DNA of 64,000 nt, from the NCBI RefSeq assembly GCF_044360475.1, contig NZ_CP043494.1, positions 12,028,001 to 12,092,000 on the forward strand, read 5' to 3'. Of this stretch, positions 51,303 through 57,620 are shown piece after piece. Positions within the stretch are counted from its first letter, which is position 1, and every line of letters starts with the position of its first letter. The stretch is from Archangium minus (lineage in GTDB: Bacteria > Myxococcota > Myxococcia > Myxococcales > Myxococcaceae). The notes beneath the pieces are model-generated. The model was not told the DNA's origin. It did no database searches and was given only the letters and a program-made list of their open reading frames with translations. The translations under genes and the position numbers were made by a program.

Positions 51303-51926
51303 TCAATGGACGATGAAGTCGAACCTCCGGATGGCCGCCTTGAGTTCCTCCTCAGTCGTCCCGCAGCGCTTCGCTTCGGCGGGCGCGTAGAACGACAAGG
51401 CCACCGTGGTGGGCAGTTCCTTGTAGGGGCCCTCCAGCGTCACCGGGCTGAAGCTTCCAGGCCACGAGACGCTCGTAAGCTCACGACCTCGTCCGAGAGG
51501 ATCAAGAATGGTGAAGCAGGGCCAGCGCGGGAGGAGCAAAGTACGAGGGTCACAACTCTGGAAGCGGCAGAGGTCTAGGCGGGCTTCCGAGAAGTCACAG
51601 CCTTCCACCGCCCCGTGCTCCCACCCTTTCCCCTGACCGGGCCATGCGCCGAAGTCGCAGCCCACCATGCGGCCCATGAATCGACAGCCCCTCAGTGCCG
51701 CCCCCGTCCAGGAGAAGCGCTTCAATTCCTGCTTCAACTCGATGTTGCAGTCGATGAAGGTTGCTGACCGGATGAACAGCTTACTGGCGGGCACGCGCAC
51801 CACGACCGTGCATCGCCGAAGCGTCAGATTTGGCCCGAGATAGAGGAGACGATCCGCCTCGGCCTTCAGCTCCAGACGCGCGTCCTCCATCTCGCGCTCC
51901 TCGTAGATGATGTTGCCGAGCCTCAT
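51303..51926 (-). CDS. Pentapeptide-like immunity protein candidate (SitI-like)
   Basis: 207 residues from the ATG at 51926, selected because GAGG at 51934-51937 lies seven bases upstream; a GTG at 51932 is possible. The GAGG overlaps the toxin stop. The middle has a pentapeptide-like pattern of short strands (FIRSATFIDCNIE, LRGCRFMGRMVGCDFG, VEGCDFSEARLDLCRF) with many cysteines and aromatic ladders. C-terminal ATTEEELKAAIRRF-type helix. Gene order and tight coupling to a lipoprotein toxin suggest it is the cognate immunity protein. From memory, similar proteins accompany SitA-type toxins in Myxococcus. Confidence 0.7.
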   Translation of the reverse strand: MRLGNIIYEEREMEDARLELKAEADRLLYLGPNLTLRRCTVVVRVPASKLFIRSATFIDCNIELKQELKRFSWTGAALRGCRFMGRMVGCDFGAWPGQGKGWEHGAVEGCDFSEARLDLCRFQSCDPRTLLLPRWPCFTILDPLGRGRELTSVSWPGSFSPVTLEGPYKELPTTVALSFYAPAEAKRCGTTEEELKAAIRRFDFIVH

Positions 51927-51937
51927 TCCCACGCACC

Positions 51938-53578
51938 TCAGAAGAAGATCATCCGGAAGAGCTCTCCGGCCATCCGGCGACCGTGCACTCCAAAATTCTC
52001 GTCTGTCCCAGACAGCAGCTCGTATTGATGTCCCCCTGGCCTGGGATCCACCACGTCGACCCCTCGATGGTTCCAGAACAGGTGCCCAAACTCTTCCTTC
52101 ATTTGTCGATGCACCCAGCGCCCCCGGGCCAGCCCCTCCAGATGAGCCACACTCCGGGAGTTCCCCGCTTTGCGTACCTTCTCGATCACCTTGCGCTCAT
52201 CCGGGGAGAGCAGATGAGGCCCCCATTGTCTTGCGATCCGCTGGACCGCGGCTTGTAACTCGTCCCCCAGCTTGTCCTCCGCCGGGATGTCGCCAAGCCA
52301 CTTCCCACGTGGCAGGTGCCACCTCTGGCCGTTGCTGAGGATGACCTGCTGGTTACCTCCCCGATGGCGAATCGCGATGGTCCCCGAGTGGCCTTGAAAA
52401 GCGACGGCCGAACTGCTCTGGCTGAGCATCGCCCCGGCCAGAGGGCCCTGTGATGACGTGAGGACAGCGAGGGCACGGTCTGACAAGGCCACCGTCTCCA
52501 CCGCCACCACCTGCTCCACGGCCTCCGACACCGACCCCCGGAAGCCCTGGGCCTTCCACTGCGCCTGCATCAAGCCGTATCTGGGCAATGAACGAATTCG
52601 CGCAGCAGCATCTCCCAGCGTGCGTCCGCTCAAGGCCGCCACAGCCAAAACCAGCGCCCGAGCCGCGTCTGTGCCAATTCGCCGCCCGAACACCTCCCCC
52701 GCTTCGCGCAACTCCGCGAACGTGGTGGCCTCGTAGGCCCGGTGCGCCATGGCGGTCCACCCGTCCACAAGCCCCCACACAGCATCCACGCCCAGCCATG
52801 CCACCAGCAGCACCGACAGCGCCGCGGCTGCCGTTTTGAGGATGGGCTCGGGCACCAGCCAGAGCGCGAGGTACATCCCAGCAGCCCACACCAGCGACGA
52901 GAGCACCGCTTGGGGGCTTAACTCCCGCCCCAAGGCATCCCGCGCCTCCTCCAGGACGGAGCCGAAGGCCAGAGCGAGAGGGAGCGTACGCTGATCATCC
53001 GTGCGCAAATAGGGCCCGTCAGCGAGGAGGCCCAGGCAATCACCACCACCGTGCCTCTCGCACCAACCCAGGTATCGGGCCCGAAGCGTCGCCTCCGCCT
53101 GGGGAATGAGCGGGCCCTTGTCGTTCAGAGGAACCAGCTTGTAGACCCGACCGCGATACACCTCAGCGAGCAGTTCCTCCTCTGGCATGGACTGGAACAA
53201 CCGCTGTGCGGCCTCTTGCGGCGTCCCCTCCATTCGCAGCCCATCACCGAGTTGCTGCACCGCCCGCCGGAATTCAGCCCCCGTGATAGCCACCGCCCGT
53301 GTGGAGCCGTCGGGTTCAAGCACGTCCACATCTACGACGACTACCGGCTCGAGCTGGGGGACTGCCCGGCGGGATGCCTGCACTGAAGGAGCAGGCGGCG
53401 AAGTCAGCGGCAGAGGGCCGTCCCCTCCCACTCGGCTGCCCATCGGAGCTCGGGTGACACACGCGACATGGAGGACGAGGACGATAAGGGCCAGGGCACC
53501 TGAGCCTCCCCACCGCAGTGGACCTGACGAGCCCCGCCGTCTCGTGGCACACGCGGGACCGAGGCTCTGCTTCGACAT
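51938..53578 (-). CDS. SitA-like polymorphic lipoprotein toxin
   Basis: 546 residues. The N-terminal signal ends at Cys40 in LVLHVAC (an imperfect lipobox; His occupies the usual Leu position). Residues about 45-215 are a soluble domain (GAEFRRAVQQLGDGLRMEG). Two membrane helices follow near 225-275 (VWAAGMYLALWLVP, ALSVLLVAWLGVDAVWGLV), then a helical region (FAELREAGEVFGRRIGTDAA). A variable C-terminal domain (from about 390) ends GVDVVDPRPGGHQYELLSG and a helix, possibly a PD-(D/E)XK-like nuclease. This layout matches SitA toxins, transferred between cells by TraA/B outer-membrane exchange. The assignment rests on recalled family resemblance. Confidence 0.68.
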   Translation of the reverse strand: MSKQSLGPACATRRRGSSGPLRWGGSGALALIVLVLHVACVTRAPMGSRVGGDGPLPLTSPPAPSVQASRRAVPQLEPVVVVDVDVLEPDGSTRAVAITGAEFRRAVQQLGDGLRMEGTPQEAAQRLFQSMPEEELLAEVYRGRVYKLVPLNDKGPLIPQAEATLRARYLGWCERHGGGDCLGLLADGPYLRTDDQRTLPLALAFGSVLEEARDALGRELSPQAVLSSLVWAAGMYLALWLVPEPILKTAAAALSVLLVAWLGVDAVWGLVDGWTAMAHRAYEATTFAELREAGEVFGRRIGTDAARALVLAVAALSGRTLGDAAARIRSLPRYGLMQAQWKAQGFRGSVSEAVEQVVAVETVALSDRALAVLTSSQGPLAGAMLSQSSSAVAFQGHSGTIAIRHRGGNQQVILSNGQRWHLPRGKWLGDIPAEDKLGDELQAAVQRIARQWGPHLLSPDERKVIEKVRKAGNSRSVAHLEGLARGRWVHRQMKEEFGHLFWNHRGVDVVDPRPGGHQYELLSGTDENFGVHGRRMAGELFRMIFF

Positions 53579-53841
53579 GAGAAGCGCCTTTCCGTTACGG
53601 AGTCATCGGACGCTGCTGGCCCACGGCAGCGAGCCCTCGCACGCGGGCCACGAATTCCAGGGGAAGCCCCTGCAGCCGTGCACGCATGCGGTCACGCTCG
53701 GAGAATGGGAGTGAAGCGGCTGCTCACTGGCAACCCCACCTTGCCCTGCGCTGCTCTCTGATTCCGCCATTCGCGGTGATTATGCCTGTTCGGCAGAGGC
53801 CCAAGAAAGGACCCCCTCCCGTCCGTCCGGAGCATTCCCGC

Positions 53842-54294
53842 TCACGGTTGTGGGCGCGGGCGCAAGATCGGTGGCAGGTGCCGGGCTCGCCGCTCCTGGA
53901 GCACCCGCGAGCGCTCCCTCACGCTGAAGGGGCCGGGTCCGAAGTACACGAGCAGCAGCGCCCCTCCCGCCATGGAGATGTTCTTCCAGAAGTGGGTCAT
54001 CTGCATCGCGGCCTCTTGAGGGGGCAGGCCCCAGAACCTGTGCATGGTGAGCGCCGCTGCGACGAGGAAGACGGCGATGGCCACCGCCGCGATGCGGGCG
54101 AAGACGCCAAACAGGATGCACACCCCACCCACGAGCAGCACCACCCCCGAGCCGTAGATGGCAAGCGCTGGGAACGGAAGGCCCGCGCTCCTCACGTAGC
54201 CCATCATCGCCTCGCCGTTGGCCAGGTGGTTGATGCCACTGAAGATGAAGATGGTGGAGAAGAGCAGCCGGCCGAGCAGAGCCAGGGCACCCAT
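53842..54294 (-). CDS. DoxX-family membrane protein
   Basis: 150 residues with four membrane helices (LLFSTIFIFSGINHL, LAIYGSGVVLLVGGVCILFGV, IAAVAIAVFLVAAAL, and ISMAGGALLLVYFG). The conserved FSGINHL and HFWKNISMAGGALLL fit DoxX, a small quinone-linked family often associated with redox or thiol stress. The C-terminus is basic (RERSRVLQERRARH). Copy C of the palindromic repeat lies 116 bases upstream. Confidence 0.92.
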   Translation of the reverse strand: MGALALLGRLLFSTIFIFSGINHLANGEAMMGYVRSAGLPFPALAIYGSGVVLLVGGVCILFGVFARIAAVAIAVFLVAAALTMHRFWGLPPQEAAMQMTHFWKNISMAGGALLLVYFGPGPFSVRERSRVLQERRARHLPPILRPRPQP

Positions 54295-54409
54295 GATGTC
54301 CTCCCTTCCCCCATTCCGGGGAGGCGCGGGACTCCTGGTTCTTGGCTTGAAGTCCCTGGCTTACACGCTACGCATGCAGTGGGGTTCACGAGGGGTCTCG
54401 AGAGGGAAG

Positions 54410-54444
54410 ACCCTCACCCCAACCCTCTCCCAGGGGGAGAGGGA
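54410..54444. repeat. Dispersed palindromic repeat, copy C (inverted)
   Basis: Reverse-complement copy of the 23880 and 46744 elements: ACCCTCACCCC, AA, then CCCTCTCCC / GGGGAGAGGGAG with a small change in the loop. It lies just after the stop of the PAS kinase (54456, minus strand). Confidence 0.72.
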
Positions 54445-54455
54445 GCGTCTCGGCG

Positions 54456-56366
54456 TCAGGCGGTGTGCTCTGCTCCCGCGGCCTGGCTTCTGACTCGGGC
54501 TGACTGGCGCGCGTCCCGGGGCAGGAGGACCTTGAACGTCGTCCCGTTGTTCTCGTCGGAGCGCACCGTCACCTGGCCTCCATGCGCCTCGACGAGCTCT
54601 CGCACGATGAACAGCCCCAGCCCCAGCCCGCTGCCCCGCCCGCTCCTCATCACGCCCACCTGACGAAATGGATCGAACAGCGTGGCCAGCTGGTGGCTCG
54701 GGATGGGTGCCCCTGGGTTGGAGATCTCCAGCACCTGCCGCTGCACATCACCCGTGCACCGCACGAAGATGGGACCCTCGTTCGTTCCGTGCTCCAGCGC
54801 GTTGCTCACCAGGTTGCTCACCACCTGCGCCAGCCGCTCCGGATCCCAGATGCCCTCCCCCTCGCCCTCGGACTCCAGGACGATGCCGCGCTCCGGGTAC
54901 GCCACCGTTAATTCCTCCACCACCTGCTGGCACACCAGCGGCAGGCTCGTCGGGGCCAGGTTGAGGGGAATCCCCCCGGACAGCCGCACCCGCGTCAGGT
55001 CCAGGATGTCCGAGATCATGTTCCCCATGCGCGCCGCACTCGTCTCGATTCGCTGGGCCAGCTGCTGATAGGGCGGAGACAGGCCACGCCGCAGCAACGC
55101 CCGCGCCGACAGCGTGATGGCGTTGAGCGGGTTGCGCAGGTCATGCCCCAGAATCCCGATGAAGCGCTCGCGGAACCGCGCCTCCTCCTCCATCCGCTCC
55201 ACCGCACGCCTGCGCTCGGTGATGTCCATGATCGAGCCGATCATCCGCACCGTATGCCCCTTCGCATCGCGGGCCAGCAGCCCCCGGTCCAGCACGTGCG
55301 CGTACGTGCCGTCCTTGCGCCGGAAGCGGTACTCGCCCACCCACGAGTCCCCGCCCGACTCCACCGCGTGCTCGAGGTTGCGCAGCACCATCTCCCGATC
55401 GTCCGGGTGGACCTGCTCCGTCCACCAGTGGATGCCGCCCATCTCCTCGGGCAGGTAGCCCAGAACCGTGTGGCTGGCCTCGCCCCAGTGGATGTGGCCG
55501 GTGGAGGGGTTCCAGTCCCAGAGCAGATCATTGGTGGCCCAGGAGGCCAGCCGGTAGCGCTCCTCGGCCTCGCGCAGCGCCGCCTGCGCCCGCGCGCGCT
55601 CGGTGCAGTCCATCACCACGCCGAGCATCCGCATGGGCTGGCCTTCCTCGCGCAGGGTCTGCCCCACCACCTCGTAGCAGCGCACCGTGCCGTCCGCCCA
55701 CCGCCCACGGAACTGGAAGGTGTAGGGACCCTCCGCGCGAAGTCCCTGCTCGAGGGCCTCGGCCACCAGGGAGCGCTCCTCGGGGAGCACTCCGTCCAGG
55801 AAGCGCTCCGGTGTGTCGGCGACGCTGCCCAGAGGCCAGCCGAAGAAGACATCCGCGTTGGAGGACCAGAGGAGGGTGCGCCGCGCCGACGACCACTCCC
55901 ACGTCACCATCCGTGCAGTCTCCAGCGCCAGCCGCAGGTGCTCCTCCCGCGCCCGCGCGGCCCGCTCCCGCTCCAGCTCCTCTCTCAGCGAGCGCAGCTG
56001 AGCGTGGGACTCGGTGATGTCGGAGAGCCACAGCGCGAAGCCGTCACCCTGCTTCACCGCGCGGGCCCGGAACCAACGCTCCGCGCCTGCGACCTGGCCG
56101 TGCAGCTCGAAGGTGAGCGGAGTGCCCCCCTCCACCACCCCACCCAGGATGCCCCGCTCGGGCAGGCCCTCCACCCCGCGCCAGGCCGAGAGCGCGCGAC
56201 CTTGACCCTCCACGAACGGCTCGGCCGCCGGATTGAACGCCGTCCACTGAAAGTCGAGCAGGGTGCCGGTGTCATCCCGCACGGACTCGAAGAGGATGCA
56301 CGCATCCGGACACCCAGCATGGAGCTGCCATGCGAGCTCGGGCCCTGGATACCAGGATGAAGCCAT
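54456..56366 (-). CDS. Multi-PAS sensor histidine kinase
   Basis: 636 residues from the ATG at 56366, with GGGGGG five bases upstream. Soluble. Three PAS/PAC units: about 15-125, 145-265 (with MVTWEWSSARRTLLWSS) and 275-395 (WDWNPSTGHIHWGE, YRFRRKDGTYAHVLDRG). HisKA His is in FIGILGHDLRNPLNAITLSA; HATPase N-box NLVSNALEHG and G-box GSGLGLGLFIVRELVEAHGG. The kinase core is very like that of the kinase at 11706-14327 (LRNPLNAI, GGIPLNL), so the two share ancestry. No receiver nearby. Confidence 0.93.
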   Translation of the reverse strand: MASSWYPGPELAWQLHAGCPDACILFESVRDDTGTLLDFQWTAFNPAAEPFVEGQGRALSAWRGVEGLPERGILGGVVEGGTPLTFELHGQVAGAERWFRARAVKQGDGFALWLSDITESHAQLRSLREELERERAARAREEHLRLALETARMVTWEWSSARRTLLWSSNADVFFGWPLGSVADTPERFLDGVLPEERSLVAEALEQGLRAEGPYTFQFRGRWADGTVRCYEVVGQTLREEGQPMRMLGVVMDCTERARAQAALREAEERYRLASWATNDLLWDWNPSTGHIHWGEASHTVLGYLPEEMGGIHWWTEQVHPDDREMVLRNLEHAVESGGDSWVGEYRFRRKDGTYAHVLDRGLLARDAKGHTVRMIGSIMDITERRRAVERMEEEARFRERFIGILGHDLRNPLNAITLSARALLRRGLSPPYQQLAQRIETSAARMGNMISDILDLTRVRLSGGIPLNLAPTSLPLVCQQVVEELTVAYPERGIVLESEGEGEGIWDPERLAQVVSNLVSNALEHGTNEGPIFVRCTGDVQRQVLEISNPGAPIPSHQLATLFDPFRQVGVMRSGRGSGLGLGLFIVRELVEAHGGQVTVRSDENNGTTFKVLLPRDARQSARVRSQAAGAEHTA

Positions 56367-56530
56367 GTGTTCCCCCCGGCACCTTCACTCCCGAGGGGCA
56401 GAGACTTCCGGGAGGCAGGCGCGGATGGGAAGTATGCCATGACCTCCCAGGTGCCGGCCATGACCCCCCGGACAATAGACCCTGGGACACACACAGGTGC
56501 TCGATTCCAGACCCGTGCCAGATCACCCGC

Positions 56531-56956
56531 TCAGTAATCCACGGCCAGGATGCGCCACCCACGAACATCCACTGCATAGGTTGCGCCTACGTCCAGAATG
56601 GGATCGCTCAGAGAACAAGCCTCGGGGTCGAGAACGAAGCGGACGAACACGACTCCCTCGGGTCCTGGAAAGGCGGAGACGTTGAAGGACTCACGTCGAT
56701 ACAGGCACGCCTCTTCCGGAGTGGCCCCGGAATGCGGCCGGGTGTTCCGAGGACGAAAGTCATCCATGGCAAGCTGAATCGCCGTGGCTGTGACACCCGG
56801 TACATTCAAGCGAGACTCCTCCGGAATGATGAACGGGAACTGCACCCGCGCCGCCTCCTCAGCAGGAGCATGCTCGGGGCGATAGCGGCCGAACTGCTGG
56901 AAGAACGTGCAGGCGGGGAGAAACACGAGGAGGAAGAGCAGCATCGAGCGCTTCAT
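56531..56956 (-). CDS. Lipoprotein partner of JAMM lipoprotein (second cassette)
   Basis: 141 residues from the ATG at 56956 (GGAG seven bases upstream). Lipobox LPAC16. The mature part aligns by eye with residues 35-140 of the lipoprotein at 10879: a conserved VQFPF start, A.DDFRP helix, conserved cysteines, VVFVRFV and GATYAVDVRGWRIL. It lies 20 bases after a JAMM-motif lipoprotein gene, the same order as in the first cassette. Envelope-anchored; role unknown. Confidence 0.8.
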   Translation of the reverse strand: MKRSMLLFLLVFLPACTFFQQFGRYRPEHAPAEEAARVQFPFIIPEESRLNVPGVTATAIQLAMDDFRPRNTRPHSGATPEEACLYRRESFNVSAFPGPEGVVFVRFVLDPEACSLSDPILDVGATYAVDVRGWRILAVDY

Positions 56957-56976
56957 GGAAGTCTCCACTGTGGCAA

Positions 56977-57606
56977 CTATCCGCCAGGAGGGCTCACCAC
57001 TCCGGTGGCCTTGTTCTCGGGCTTGATGATCCCGATGAGCACCCATTCCCCTCCCCGCCGCTCGTACACCTCACCCGGACGCGCCACTCCCAGGTAGGGA
57101 ATGAGCTTCATGACACGGCACGTGGTGTCAAACTGGAGTCGAATGGACCAGAGCTGGTTCTTCTCCAGCATGTCCTCCTCGGACATTCGGGAGTAAGGCC
57201 AGGGGTGGCTATGAAAATCAGCAAGCACTGAGACGTGTCCGCGCGGGTCCTCCACATACCGAGGGGGTCTGCACATCTTCCGCTTCGTCGGGTTGATCAA
57301 CACCGCTGAGCCAAGGGGGGATGGATGGCTGGCGTAATAGATGCCATCTCCCAGTGAGTAGATGGCTCCGCAGTACTCCTGACCATACTCCCGCCGTTGG
57401 ACACGAGGCAGCTTCATCACAGCAGGACACAGCTGATCGATGACCTCGTCGGCATTAGGGGATGACCTGATTTCATCCCAAGGGCCACGCACCCATACCT
57501 TTCCCTCGGGGTTGTAGCCGTAATTGTCCGGACCGCCGCTCCCCAGGCCTGGACTGCTCGCGCATCCCAAGAGCCAGAGACACGCCCATCCTGCTCGGAG
57601 CCCCAT
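56977..57606 (-). CDS. JAMM-motif lipoprotein (intact copy)
   Basis: 209 residues from the ATG at 57606 (GAGGAG about ten bases upstream). Lipobox WLLGC15. The metal motif of JAB/MPN (JAMM) proteins is complete: Glu77 in QEYCG, His132-x-His134, seven residues, Ser142, two residues, Asp145 (FHSHPWPYSRMSEED). Such folds hydrolyse isopeptide or peptide bonds, or occasionally act as nucleases, using zinc. A secreted lipid-anchored example is unusual. The homologue at 10130 is frameshifted. It is downstream of a TonB-dependent receptor and upstream of its partner lipoprotein, so the three may form one envelope system. Confidence 0.8.
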   Translation of the reverse strand: MGLRAGWACLWLLGCASSPGLGSGGPDNYGYNPEGKVWVRGPWDEIRSSPNADEVIDQLCPAVMKLPRVQRREYGQEYCGAIYSLGDGIYYASHPSPLGSAVLINPTKRKMCRPPRYVEDPRGHVSVLADFHSHPWPYSRMSEEDMLEKNQLWSIRLQFDTTCRVMKLIPYLGVARPGEVYERRGGEWVLIGIIKPENKATGVVSPPGG

Positions 57607-57620
57607 GTAGTCCCGTCTCC

